A DNA stretch of 30,052 bases from JBLHKS01 sp047620505 (GTDB taxonomy: Bacteria; Verrucomicrobiota; Verrucomicrobiia; Verrucomicrobiales; DEV007). Positions 1 to 8,385 of this stretch are shown here, one piece after another (within the stretch, counting starts at the first letter, position 1; each line of letters opens with the position of its first letter). The translations under genes and the position numbers were made by a program. The stretch covers positions 1 to 30,052 of the forward strand of contig JBLHKS010000072.1 in the NCBI GenBank assembly GCA_047620505.1, given 5' to 3'. The notes under the pieces were generated by a model, which saw only the letters and a program-made list of their open reading frames with translations, was not told where the DNA came from and did no database searches.

Positions 1-696
1 TCGTCCCTCCAAAAGGACGAAGCGAGCCTGGCAAAATGGTGGGCGCTGCAAATCGCGACGATGAGCGAGCGCTCCGGCCTTGAGCAACTCACCCTCGCGG
101 AGACCGAAAAGCGCCTCGCACTCGCGATAACCGTCCACTTGACCATTGTCGAAGCCGCCGCAGCGCCGGCGGAAGTTTTGCCCGATGAAAAAAATGAACC
201 CAGCCTGTTTGATCGTCTGCGACGCCGCAACCAGAAGGATGAAAACGCCGAGCCCGAAGAGCCGATCGAAGACAGCTTACCATTTCAGCAAGGCTCGATT
301 CACGATTTCGAGCGATTCATCGGACATCCTCAAGCGGCGACGGCTCTCACTTTCAACCACGAGCAGCTGCTGATTTTGCGAGAGCAAGCCTTCCCTCTCT
401 ATCAGAACCTCATAACCGGTTACGATCTCGTCATCGGTCGGCTTCTGGAAGGCGAAATCAGCGGCGTGACCGCTGAGCTAACTCGCCTCGATGCCCAGCG
501 CGCCGAAATCCAGGAAATGATGCGGAATGTCGCGGACCATCTGAATTGGTTCGAGGCAACGCAGATCAAAACTCCGTCCAACACGTTTGAAGCTTATGAA
601 AAAGCTCTCGATCGGATCAAAGCCCTCGATGCCGAGCGCCGAACCGATCCGATTTCACGCTATCTGGACGCGATCGAAGATGAGTTCAAACCCTGA
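1..696 (+). CDS. Hypothetical protein, 5'-truncated by window edge
   Basis: The reading frame is open from base 1 to the TGA at 694-696. An in-frame ATG lies at 61, but the 20 codons before it (including AKWWALQIAT) look like continuing protein, so the gene probably starts outside the window. The visible part is largely helical and charged. It has an Ala-rich stretch followed by an acidic and Lys/Arg-rich linker (around residues 35-75 after the ATG), then amphipathic helices, and it ends in DAIEDEFKP. I see no catalytic motif, signal peptide or membrane segment. I do not recognise the family. It is followed after 63 bases by the Minf_1886-type gene on the same strand. One copy of the core palindrome AGCAGCTGCT lies at 362-371, read as Glu-Gln-Leu-Leu. 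Confidence 0.7.
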   Translation, partial: SSLQKDEASLAKWWALQIATMSERSGLEQLTLAETEKRLALAITVHLTIVEAAAAPAEVLPDEKNEPSLFDRLRRRNQKDENAEPEEPIEDSLPFQQGSIHDFERFIGHPQAATALTFNHEQLLILREQAFPLYQNLITGYDLVIGRLLEGEISGVTAELTRLDAQRAEIQEMMRNVADHLNWFEATQIKTPSNTFEAYEKALDRIKALDAERRTDPISRYLDAIEDEFKP

Positions 697-721
697 GGTT
701 GCGAGTCGGGTCAAGCCGCGT

Positions 722-746
722 AGGCTAGCAGCCTGATCCTTTTCTT
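722..746 (+). terminator. Weak terminator-like hairpin
   Basis: A 5-bp stem AGGCT/AGCCT (722-726 with 730-734) has a 3-base loop and is followed by a pyrimidine-rich run containing TTTTCTT (740-746). It lies between the first two genes. The stem is short, so this is only a possible terminator; the downstream gene may still be read from the same transcript. Confidence 0.2.
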
Positions 747-759
747 GGACTTCGGAAGC

Positions 760-1194
760 ATGCAAAAAGTCGAATTTGAAGTAGCCATCGAGCAAATCGC
801 AAAGAGCGACCCGCGATTCGACCGCAACGCGTACTTTTTTCTCCGCGGCGTTCTCGATGAAACCGTTAAAACTCTCGGGCGCGGGGAAAACCTCGAACCT
901 GGCCGCCACGTGAGCGGGCCGGAATTGCTCGAAGGATTTCGTCGACACGCGCTCGATCAATTCGGCCCGATGTCGAAGACCGTGCTCGAAGAATGGGGCG
1001 TCCAGCACTGCCGCGACGTCGGTGCGCTGGTTTTCAACCTCATCGAAGCCGGCGTTTTTGGCCAGAGCGACGACGATCGGCCGGAAGATTTCGAGAACGG
1101 ATACAATTTCGACGACGCCTTCGTCCGACCGTTTCTCCCGCGTCAAAAACCGCAATTCGGCGCAAGCGCGCCACAGCAGCATCAGGCATCCTGA
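760..1194 (+). CDS. Minf_1886 family protein
   Basis: This 144-residue protein matches, from memory, the small Planctomycete/Verrucomicrobia-restricted family named after Minf_1886 of Methylacidiphilum. The recognisable parts are the N-terminal stretch VEFEVAIEQIAKSDPRF, then NAYFFLRGVLDETVK, then GPELLEGFRRHALDQFG, and an HCRDVGALVFNLIEAG segment. The biochemical role of the family is unknown to me. I chose the ATG at 760 over the upstream TTG at 745 because the family begins close to MQKVEFE and GGAAG lies just upstream. No signal peptide or membrane segment is visible, so it is probably cytoplasmic. The C-terminal 20 residues are Gln/Ala-rich and probably disordered. The M16 peptidase gene starts 10 bases after its stop. 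Its value here is mainly as a lineage marker. Confidence 0.8.
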   Translation: MQKVEFEVAIEQIAKSDPRFDRNAYFFLRGVLDETVKTLGRGENLEPGRHVSGPELLEGFRRHALDQFGPMSKTVLEEWGVQHCRDVGALVFNLIEAGVFGQSDDDRPEDFENGYNFDDAFVRPFLPRQKPQFGASAPQQHQAS

Positions 1195-1204
1195 GCTAAG
1201 CCTG

Positions 1205-3751
1205 ATGGGAACAAAATTAATGCAAGTTCCGGCCCACGAGCCGGTGATCGAAACTCTGCCTAACGGACTCCAGACGATCATCAAGCCGGACCCGCAGGCC
1301 CCGGTCGTCAGCGTCCAGATCTGGGTTCGGACAGGCAGCGTTCATGAAGAAAAGTGGTTAGGAGGCGGAATTTCGCACCTTCTCGAGCACATGCTTTTCA
1401 ACGGGACCGAGCGCCGCAAATCTAAGGAAATTTCCGCCGAAATTCAGGCAATCGGTGGCTACGTCAACGCCTACACTTCGTTTGATCGAACCGTCTACTG
1501 GATCGAATCGCCACCGGACGGATTCGCGACCGCTGTGGACGTGTTAGGCGATATGGCGCTGCATTCGATCCTGCCCGAGGACGAGTTCAACAAGGAACTC
1601 GACGTGATCCGCCGCGAAATGGCGATGGGCGACGATTCGCCCGGTCAGCTCTGCTCCAAGCTCCTTTTCCGAACCGCGTTTCAGACACATCCTTGCCAAC
1701 ATCCTGTGATCGGCCACCGCGAAGTCTTTGATCAGATCACGCACGCCGACCTCTTGGCTTACTATCGCCAGCACTACACGCCGAACAACATGTTCGTCGT
1801 CGTTTCCGGCTGCGTGAAACTGAAGAAAGCCCAGCAGCTGCTGGCGAAAGCTTTCGGCTCAACCCCGCGCCAGCCGCAACCGCCGGTGCTCGTTCCAGCT
1901 GAGCCGCGTCAGCAAGGCCGGCGCGTTTCCCACCTCGAAGGTCAGACGCAGCTAACGCATCTTCGCCTCGCCTGGCAGGCACCGAACGTCGCCGATGCAG
2001 ACACGAACGCTCTTGATCTTTTTTCGACCATCCTCGGCTCTGGGCGGAGTTCGCGCCTTTTCCAGAAGGTCCGCGAAGAGCTTGGCCTAACGCATTCGAT
2101 CTCGGCTTTCTTTTACTCCATGGCCGACGCCGGCCTCTTCGTTGTCGGTGCCGAAGTCGAGCCCGAGAAGCGCGAAGCCGCCGAAGCCGCGATCCTCGAA
2201 GTCATCCGCCAAGCGCTCGCCGAGCCCGTCAGCGATGCCGAGCTAAGCAAAGCGCTCAAGACGACGCTCAGCGAATCGCTCTCGCAACTGACCACGACCC
2301 GCGGCGTCGCCTCCGACATCGGCTCGAGCTGGCTTCTGACCGGCAACGCCGATTTCACCCGGGATTACGTCGCCTCAATCCAGAACGAAACGCCCGAATC
2401 GATCTTGGCAGCCGCTCGCCGCTGGCTGAATCCAGACAACGTCACGGTCGTCTCGCTTAACCCGGAAGGCAGCCAAAAAGCGCGCACGAAATCCGCTCGG
2501 AAATCGAAAGAATCCGGGACCAAGCGGATCGAACTCGACAACGGTCTAACCCTGCTCGTCAGGCCCGATTCGCGCCTCCCGCTCGTCACCGTCCACTGTG
2601 CTTTCCTCGGCGGGCTCCTCGCCGAAACCGCGAAAACCAACGGCATCACCCGGATGTTTTCGCGTCTCCTCACCCGAGACACGAAAACGCGCTCAGTAGC
2701 CGAGGTAGCCGATTTGATCGAGTCCGTCGGCGGCGATTTCTCCGGTTTTTCCGGGTTCAACAGCTTCGGTCTCACCGCCGAGGTCATGAAACCCGATTGG
2801 CGGACCGGCCTCGAAGTCCTCGCCAAAGGCCTGACCGAGCCGGCCTTCGCAGAATCCACGTTAGAACGCGAACGCCAATTTCATCTCGCCTCGATCCGCT
2901 CAGAGCTCGACCGCCCGATGTCCATCGCTGGCCAGCGAATGCGTGAAGCGATTTTCGGCAAGCACGCCTACCGCCTCCCGCTCCTCGGCGTCGAAGAAAC
3001 GGTCAACGCGATCAAGCCCGCCGGCCTGTCCAAATTCCTCGGCCAAAACGTCCTCGGCACCAACGGCGTCCTCTCCGTTTACGGCGATGTCGACGCCTCA
3101 GCGATCCGCGATGCGGTTGAGCAGCTGCTAGGTGGAATTCCGCGTGGCGAACGCCGTTTCGCCGATCTCGCGCAAACCAAACCGATCAAACGTTCGAAGC
3201 GGATCGAAGAATCTCACGACAAAGAGCAGGCCATCATCCTCCTCGCCTACCCAACTGAAGGTCTTAGCTCGGACGACACGCTGCCGTTCGAACTCATCGA
3301 CGAAGCCTGCAGCGACATGAGCGGTCGGCTCTACGGAAAAATCCGCGAAGAGCTCGGAGCCGCCTACATGGTCGGTACCAGTCGAGTCCTCGGCTTAGCT
3401 GGCGGTGCATTTTATTTCTACGTCGCGACCTCAAATGAGCAGGTCGGCATCGTCGAAGAGGCCCTGCGCAGCGAGATCGCCCACCTCGCAGAAAACGGTC
3501 TCAACCAGGCCGAATTCGACAGTGCCAAACGCGCCTGGCACGGTTCCCACATCAATCGTCTCCAGAGCCTCGGAGCCCGCGCGCGGGTCAACACGCTCGA
3601 TGAGCTTTACGGATTCGGCTGGGAAAACTGCGACGCGACACCCGCGAAAATGGACGCGATCACGCGGAAAAAAGTTCGTGAAGTCGCCGCCCGGCATTTT
3701 CTGGATCAGCCCGACGTTTTCGTCTGCCTGTCGAACTCGACACAACCGTAA
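1205..3751 (+). CDS. M16 family zinc metallopeptidase, two-domain (insulinase/PqqL-like)
   Basis: This is an 848-residue protein made of two tandem M16 halves. The N-terminal half carries the inverted zinc motif HLLEH (His58, Glu61, His62, counted from the ATG at 1205) and the third ligand Glu138 in the RREM stretch, so it should be a working zinc peptidase. The second half starts near residue 435 (RIELDNGLTLLVRPDSRLP). It lacks an HxxEH and should be the inactive clamp half of the closed chamber. It ends with the usual GAAYMVG and Arg/Tyr-rich substrate-binding region. There is no clear signal peptide, so the location is uncertain. The frame is open upstream to 1022, but that part overlaps the Minf_1886 gene and is not M16-like. 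ATG 1205 or ATG 1220 is the plausible start. Core palindrome copies occur at 1832-1843 and 3120-3129. Confidence 0.9.
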   Translation: MGTKLMQVPAHEPVIETLPNGLQTIIKPDPQAPVVSVQIWVRTGSVHEEKWLGGGISHLLEHMLFNGTERRKSKEISAEIQAIGGYVNAYTSFDRTVYWIESPPDGFATAVDVLGDMALHSILPEDEFNKELDVIRREMAMGDDSPGQLCSKLLFRTAFQTHPCQHPVIGHREVFDQITHADLLAYYRQHYTPNNMFVVVSGCVKLKKAQQLLAKAFGSTPRQPQPPVLVPAEPRQQGRRVSHLEGQTQLTHLRLAWQAPNVADADTNALDLFSTILGSGRSSRLFQKVREELGLTHSISAFFYSMADAGLFVVGAEVEPEKREAAEAAILEVIRQALAEPVSDAELSKALKTTLSESLSQLTTTRGVASDIGSSWLLTGNADFTRDYVASIQNETPESILAAARRWLNPDNVTVVSLNPEGSQKARTKSARKSKESGTKRIELDNGLTLLVRPDSRLPLVTVHCAFLGGLLAETAKTNGITRMFSRLLTRDTKTRSVAEVADLIESVGGDFSGFSGFNSFGLTAEVMKPDWRTGLEVLAKGLTEPAFAESTLERERQFHLASIRSELDRPMSIAGQRMREAIFGKHAYRLPLLGVEETVNAIKPAGLSKFLGQNVLGTNGVLSVYGDVDASAIRDAVEQLLGGIPRGERRFADLAQTKPIKRSKRIEESHDKEQAIILLAYPTEGLSSDDTLPFELIDEACSDMSGRLYGKIREELGAAYMVGTSRVLGLAGGAFYFYVATSNEQVGIVEEALRSEIAHLAENGLNQAEFDSAKRAWHGSHINRLQSLGARARVNTLDELYGFGWENCDATPAKMDAITRKKVREVAARHFLDQPDVFVCLSNSTQP

Positions 3752-3753
3752 AA

Positions 3754-3789
3754 CCGGATCTCCGCATCCGGGCGCGGCACCACGCCGCG
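3754..3789 (+). terminator. Double hairpin after the M16 gene
   Basis: Just after the TAA-region stop of the M16 gene there is a perfect 6-bp stem CCGGAT/ATCCGG (3754-3759 with 3766-3771, 6-base loop). A second GC-rich stem CGCGGC/GCCGCG follows (3773-3778 with 3784-3789, 5-base loop). There is no T-tract, so classical intrinsic termination is not assured. The position at the end of a transcription unit suggests termination or 3'-end protection. Confidence 0.4.
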
Positions 3790-3828
3790 ACGGAGCCGAT
3801 TTCAGGTTGGGTTTCGATTTCCTCCGAA

Positions 3829-3860
3829 ATGTCATCCCGAGCCTGCCGAGGGACCTCACG
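3829..3860. repeat. Fragment of a common dispersed intergenic repeat
   Basis: The segment beginning GTCATCCCGAGC and running into GAGGGACCTCACG has the look of a dispersed repeat seen in many soil and freshwater bacterial genomes. On the minus strand it reads as the spurious peptide RSLGRLGMT. Only one copy is visible here, so the assignment rests on recollection rather than on repetition within the window. Confidence 0.35.
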
Positions 3861-4070
3861 AGCGGGGGTTAGCGAACGCAGATCAATTGCGTCGGTCGCG
3901 CCTTCAGCGGAATTCGTGTCGCTGCAGAGGCCGGACTAAACCCTGGTGATTCCGTTACGGAGCAATCAACGTTGGTCGCGACCAGAGACGGGCAGGAAAG
4001 CTCCATCCAACTCTGTCCATCACCCCGAATCTGAAGGATAGCTCGACGGTCTAGAGGCCGTGTTCTGGAG

Positions 4071-6890
4071 GTGGTCGCCAGACTCCATATTTTCGTCGCG
4101 CTTTCGCTCTCAGCAGCTGCTGGCGGGGCGCCGGTTTTTGAATCGGACATCCAGCCGATTCTGGAGGACCGCTGCGTCGATTGCCATAATCCGGAAACGC
4201 GCAAAGCGAACTTGGATCTGAGCACGCTAACCGGATTTCTCGCGGGCGGCGATTCGGGGCCGATCTTCAAAGCGAACGAAACCGAGCACAGTCTGTTTTA
4301 CGAACTCGTCCACACCGGCGAGATGCCGCGGAAACGCGATCCGCTGCCTCAGGCCGAGGTTGAGACGATTCGCGAGTGGATCGAGACCGGCGCGAAATTC
4401 GAAAACCCGCCTGAAGTGGCCCTGCGCCCGCTGAATCAGCACGACATTTTGCCGATCGTGCATCTGCGCTGCGTCACCTGCCACGGACCGCAGCTGCAGC
4501 GCGCCGATCTGGATTTGCGGACGAAATCGGGGATGCTCGCAGGTGGCGTGATCGTTCCAGGCGCCCCTGACAAGAGTCCTGCGATTCAGCGGATCGAAAG
4601 CGAGGCCTGCCCGCCGACAGACCAGCTCCTGAAGTATTTCGTGAAGCGGCCGACGGCTGAGGAAGTCGGGAAACTGCGAGCCTGGATCGCGGCCGGCGCG
4701 CCCGAGGTGGAGATCGAGCCTGACGTCGCCACCACCGAACCCGATCCGCTGGTGACGGACGAAGATCGTCAACACTGGGCTTTCCAGTCGCCTAAGCAGA
4801 TCGACCCGCCTGCGTCTGATTTCGCCAATCCGATCGACGCGTTCATCCAGCACAAACTCGCTGAAGCCGGCCTGATTTTTTCGCCAACTGCGAGTCGCGA
4901 AACGCTGATTCGTCGCGCGCATTTCGACCTGATTGGCCTGCCTCCGAATCTCGACCAACTCGACCGTTGGCTCAATCACGACAGCGCAAACTGGTATCCG
5001 GAAATGATTCAGCAGCTGCTGGATTCGCCGCGCTACGGCGAACGCTGGGGCCGGTACTGGCTGGACCTCGCTGGTTACTCCGATTCGGAAGGCGGGCAGT
5101 CGGCTGACACCATTCGTCAGGTCGCTTGGAAATATCGAGATTACGTGATTCGCGCGTTCAACGAGGACAAGCCGTATGACCGGTTTTTACTCGAGCAGCT
5201 CGCCGGCGACGAGCTCGCGAACTACGAAAACGCCGACGAGGTAACCGATGAAGTCGTCGTCAATTTGATCGCGACCGGCTTTCTCCGAATGGGAATCGAT
5301 CAGACCGGCTCGCGCACGATGAACTTCGTTCCAGAGAGAATCGGCTTGGTCGCGGACGCGATCGACGTGATCGGCTCAGGCGTGATGGGCTTATCTTTGA
5401 AGTGCGCGCAGTGCCACGGCCACAAATACGATCCGATCCCACAACGCGATTATTATCGGCTCAAAGCGGTCTTCAAAGGTGCGTTCGATGAGCACGACTG
5501 GCTGAGTTGGAAGACTCGAAAACTCGAGGTCGCGACTTCTGAAATGCGCGCTGAATTCAAGCAGACGAATCCACCGCTGGAGAAGGAAATCAAAGCGCTA
5601 GAATCGCAGCGCAAGAAAGCCGTTAGCGAGATTCAGAATCGCTACTACGTGGAGCGGTGGGCTGCGATTTCCAAGGAGTTGCAGGACGAGATCGTGACCG
5701 CGTTGAAAGCGACGGCGGGTCGGCGAACGCTTCGTCAGGACGAGCTATTCGACGAGTACCACGCGTTCTACAAACCCGACGAGGCGCATCTGATCGAGAT
5801 GCATCCGGAACTCGGCGAAACGCTTTCTGACTTCGATGTTCAGATTGCCGAAATCAGCCAGCAGCTGCTGGCGCCGCTGACGATTCGCGCGCTCTGGGAT
5901 CAAGGCCGGCCTTCGCCGACTTACATCCTGCATCGCGGCGAGCATCATCAGTCAGGCCGGCTGGTCGGCCCCGGCGTTCCTTCGGTCCTGACAGATGGAC
6001 AAACGCCGCTCGAAGTTTCACCTCCGTTCCCCGGCAAAACTGGCAGGCGGCTCGCCTTCGCGCGCTGGCTGACGCAGCCGGATCATCCGCTCACCGCACG
6101 CGTGCTCGTTAACCGCGTTTGGGCCGAGCATTTCGGTCAAGGGCTTGTGCGAACGTTAGACAATTTCGGCGCGCAAGGCGAGGAGCCGAGCCACCCGGAG
6201 TTGCTCGATTGGCTCGCAGCGGATTTCGTCGAGAACGGCTGGAGTTTGAAGCGACTCCACCAGACGATTATGCTCAGCGAAACGTTCCGTCAGTCGAGCG
6301 CGAAGACGCCGGAGCGCGATTCGATTGATCCGGAAAACCGGCTTTTGTCGAGGATGGCGATGCGGCGTCAAAACGCGGAGGCGCTGCGGGATTCGATTCT
6401 GTTCGTGTCAGGAAAACTCGACGACTCGATGTTTGGCGCGCCTTCGGAAGTTGAGATCCGCGAGGATGGCTGGATTTCCGAATTGGACGACGATGGCCGA
6501 TTTCGACGAAGCATTTATCTTCGTTTCCGACGAACCGAGACACCGTCGTTGATGGCGACTTTCGATTATCCGCAGATGGAGCCGAACTGCGTTGAGCGCT
6601 CGACCTCGACGGTTTCGCCGCAGGCGCTGATGCTGATCAACAGCGGACGGATTCACGAGTTAGCTCAAGCTTTTGCGGAGCGCGTTCGTGCTGTCGGTGG
6701 CGACGAGATCGAAACCGCCTACCGCCTCGCCCTGAGCAGACCACCGACTGATGAAGAGCGGTCTTCAGCCAAAAACGCGCTCCAGCAACTGCGCGCGGAG
6801 TGGAAAGCGAGCGGTGCCGACGAATCCAAGGCGCTCGGCGTCTTCTGCCATATTTTGTTAAACTCGGGGGAATTTCTCTATGTCGATTGA
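4071..6890 (+). CDS. PSCyt1 (x2)-DUF1549-DUF1553 multihaem cytochrome-like protein
   Basis: This 939-residue exported protein belongs to the large planctomycete/verrucomicrobial cytochrome family. A GTG start at 4071 gives a short signal peptide ending near SAAAGGAP. Two tandem PSCyt1-type domains follow, each with a haem c motif: CVDCH at 35-39 and CVTCH at 134-138. The DUF1549 region (about 245-460) ends with a third motif CAQCH (445-449) followed by HKYDPI. DUF1553 occupies the C-terminal third, with the typical HPLTARVLVNRVW and YPQMEPNCVERSTSTVSPQALMLIN signatures. Most relatives have one PSCyt1 domain, so the duplication here is a difference from its two paralogues. The family is thought to act in the periplasm with DUF1501 partners on complex (often sulfated) polysaccharides, but no activity is proven. 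The end overlaps the DUF1501 start by 11 bases, indicating a shared transcript. Confidence 0.9.
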   Translation: MVARLHIFVALSLSAAAGGAPVFESDIQPILEDRCVDCHNPETRKANLDLSTLTGFLAGGDSGPIFKANETEHSLFYELVHTGEMPRKRDPLPQAEVETIREWIETGAKFENPPEVALRPLNQHDILPIVHLRCVTCHGPQLQRADLDLRTKSGMLAGGVIVPGAPDKSPAIQRIESEACPPTDQLLKYFVKRPTAEEVGKLRAWIAAGAPEVEIEPDVATTEPDPLVTDEDRQHWAFQSPKQIDPPASDFANPIDAFIQHKLAEAGLIFSPTASRETLIRRAHFDLIGLPPNLDQLDRWLNHDSANWYPEMIQQLLDSPRYGERWGRYWLDLAGYSDSEGGQSADTIRQVAWKYRDYVIRAFNEDKPYDRFLLEQLAGDELANYENADEVTDEVVVNLIATGFLRMGIDQTGSRTMNFVPERIGLVADAIDVIGSGVMGLSLKCAQCHGHKYDPIPQRDYYRLKAVFKGAFDEHDWLSWKTRKLEVATSEMRAEFKQTNPPLEKEIKALESQRKKAVSEIQNRYYVERWAAISKELQDEIVTALKATAGRRTLRQDELFDEYHAFYKPDEAHLIEMHPELGETLSDFDVQIAEISQQLLAPLTIRALWDQGRPSPTYILHRGEHHQSGRLVGPGVPSVLTDGQTPLEVSPPFPGKTGRRLAFARWLTQPDHPLTARVLVNRVWAEHFGQGLVRTLDNFGAQGEEPSHPELLDWLAADFVENGWSLKRLHQTIMLSETFRQSSAKTPERDSIDPENRLLSRMAMRRQNAEALRDSILFVSGKLDDSMFGAPSEVEIREDGWISELDDDGRFRRSIYLRFRRTETPSLMATFDYPQMEPNCVERSTSTVSPQALMLINSGRIHELAQAFAERVRAVGGDEIETAYRLALSRPPTDEERSSAKNALQQLRAEWKASGADESKALGVFCHILLNSGEFLYVD

Positions 6891-8385
6891 TTCAAAACTC
6901 TGTAGCGGAATTCGCCAGAATTTCGAAGACGGGTCGCAGCCATCCAACGCCGAAATTCTGGCGAATTCCGCTACGCGTCGCTCGTTTTTTCGAAGCATGT
7001 CAGGCGGCGTCTGTGGCGCTGCGTTAGCGAATCTTTTTGTTCAGGACGGACTCCTCGCTGCCGGACCAGAAGCGCGACACGATCTTTCGCCGAAAAGGGC
7101 GCATCATCCAGCCAAGGCTAAGTCGATTATTCAGCTTTTCATGAATGGAGGCCCGAGCCAGATGGATCTTTTTGATCCTAAGCCAGAGCTGGAGCGCTAC
7201 GCCGGCAAGAGCTATCCGGGTAGTGTTGAGGAAATTGGAAATGTGAACACGAACGAAGTTGGCGCGTTGATGGGCAGCGCGTTTAAATTCGCTCGGCGCG
7301 GCCAGTCCGGCATGTGGATTTCGGACGCGATGCCGCATCTCGCGGGCGTGATCGACGAGCTGTGCTTCGTCCACTCGCTGTGGACGGATCATCCGAATCA
7401 CGACAACGCGCTTTACAAAATTCACACCGGTCAGCTCTTCATGGGGCACCCGTCGCTAGGCTCTTGGGTAACTTACGGCTTGGGAACGGAAAACCACGAC
7501 CTGCCCGCCTACGTCGTGCTCGACGATCCGCGTGGCTTACCGAAGAATGGCGTTAGAAACTGGACATCGGCCTACCTTCCACCAGTCTACCAGGGGACGC
7601 GGTTTCGAAGCGTCGGCGATCCGATTTTGAATCTGAAACCGGAGTATGAACAGCCTTCGGGAGTCGCCGAAGCCGCCCAGCAGCTGCTGAAGCAACTCGA
7701 TTCGCGGCACCGCGAAAAACGGCCCGGCTATCTCGAACTCGACGCGCGAATCGATTCCTACGCGCTCGCGGCGCGGATGCAGCTGACAGCCAGCGACGTG
7801 CTCGATATTTCTCAGGAAAGCGAGCAGACTCAGGCAGCTTATGGAGTCGGTCAGAAGGTCACGAATTCATACGGCAAGCGCTGTCTGCTTGCTCGGCGGC
7901 TTGTCGAGCGCGGCGTCCGGGTGGTCCAGATTTTCCTCGAAGATCAGCCTTGGGACAATCATTCGAATTTGAAGGGCACGCTGGAGTCTGCTTGCCAGCG
8001 AACTGACCAGCCGGTGGCCGCGTTGATTCGGGATTTGAAACAGCGCGGTTTGCTCGATTCCACGTTGGTCGTCTGGGGCGGCGAATTTGGTCGGACGCCG
8101 ACTTCTCAGCGGATGGGCACGGACTACACGGGGCGCGATCACAACATGCAGGGATTTACATCGTGGATGGCCGGCGGCGGCGTGAAGGCTGGTTTTTCGT
8201 ACGGGGAAACCGACGAGCTGGGGCACGCGGCGACGGTCAATCGGGTCAGCGTCCCGGATTTTCACGCGACGATTCTGCATGCGGTCGGGTTGCATCATCA
8301 GAAACTGAATTTCGATCGCAATGGGCTGAACGAACGGTTGACTGGCTTGAAGGAGCCGCGAGTCGTGAACGAGTTATTCAGCTGA
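6880..8385 (+). CDS. DUF1501 (alkaline-phosphatase/sulfatase-fold) exported protein, copy 1
   Basis: This is a 501-residue DUF1501 protein. The family has the alkaline phosphatase/sulfatase fold and is regularly encoded beside DUF1549/DUF1553 proteins. Visible signatures are the N-terminal IIQLFMNGGPSQMDLFDPKP, the central WTDHPNHDNALYKIHTGQ, the WGGEFGRTPTSQR strand, and GRDHNMQGFTSWMAGGGVK near the C-terminus. A Tat-like signal is present as ATRRSFFRS (Arg33-Arg34) followed by a hydrophobic stretch. The residues before it (about 8-32) are encoded by a perfect inverted repeat at 6902-6974 and do not resemble a normal DUF1501 N-terminus. Removing them would place the twin Arg at about residue 9, as in copy 2 (residues 13-14). 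The stop at 8383-8385 overlaps the next ATG (TGATG). Confidence 0.9.
   Translation: MSIDSKLCSGIRQNFEDGSQPSNAEILANSATRRSFFRSMSGGVCGAALANLFVQDGLLAAGPEARHDLSPKRAHHPAKAKSIIQLFMNGGPSQMDLFDPKPELERYAGKSYPGSVEEIGNVNTNEVGALMGSAFKFARRGQSGMWISDAMPHLAGVIDELCFVHSLWTDHPNHDNALYKIHTGQLFMGHPSLGSWVTYGLGTENHDLPAYVVLDDPRGLPKNGVRNWTSAYLPPVYQGTRFRSVGDPILNLKPEYEQPSGVAEAAQQLLKQLDSRHREKRPGYLELDARIDSYALAARMQLTASDVLDISQESEQTQAAYGVGQKVTNSYGKRCLLARRLVERGVRVVQIFLEDQPWDNHSNLKGTLESACQRTDQPVAALIRDLKQRGLLDSTLVVWGGEFGRTPTSQRMGTDYTGRDHNMQGFTSWMAGGGVKAGFSYGETDELGHAATVNRVSVPDFHATILHAVGLHHQKLNFDRNGLNERLTGLKEPRVVNELFS
6902..6974. repeat. Perfect 24-bp inverted repeat (REP/MITE-like) inside the DUF1501 N-terminus
   Basis: The arm at 6902-6925 (starting GTAGCGGAATTCGCCAG) is the exact reverse complement of 6951-6974 (ending GGCGAATTCCGCTAC), with a 25-base spacer. 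It lies 22 bases after the DUF1501 ATG and is translated in frame. The size, symmetry and position suggest an inserted palindromic repeat element. In the mRNA it would form a strong hairpin right after the start codon. No second copy was found in this window. Confidence 0.85.

Larger units (their letters stand above)
3752..4070. other. Intergenic region between M16 peptidase and cytochrome cluster
   Basis: This 319-base gap holds two adjacent hairpins (3754-3789) and a probable dispersed-repeat fragment (3829-3860), annotated separately. The remainder, 3870-4070, presumably carries the promoter of the downstream cluster, but I cannot point to convincing -35/-10 elements. An open frame on the + strand around 3885-4030 reads like protein (for example VAAEAGLNPGDSVTE), is closed by the TGA at 4032-4034, and has no credible start. 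It could be a gene remnant. Confidence 0.5.

Noticed and set aside
1022..1204. N-terminal extension of the M16 peptidase
   Set aside because: It overlaps the Minf_1886 gene in another frame and is Ser/Arg-rich without similarity to M16.
3431..3859. 142-codon minus-strand open frame ending the M16 region
   Set aside because: It is antisense to M16, and its start derives from the dispersed-repeat peptide RSLGRLGMT, a known type of spurious ORF.
4227..4979. 250-codon minus-strand open frame inside the first cytochrome gene
   Set aside because: It is antisense to the haem-motif region of a well-supported gene and has no recognisable domain.
8163..8384. N-terminal extension of the second cytochrome protein
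   Set aside because: It overlaps the DUF1501 gene, is low-complexity Arg/Gly-rich, and would bury the signal peptide; ATG 8385 or 8412 fits better.
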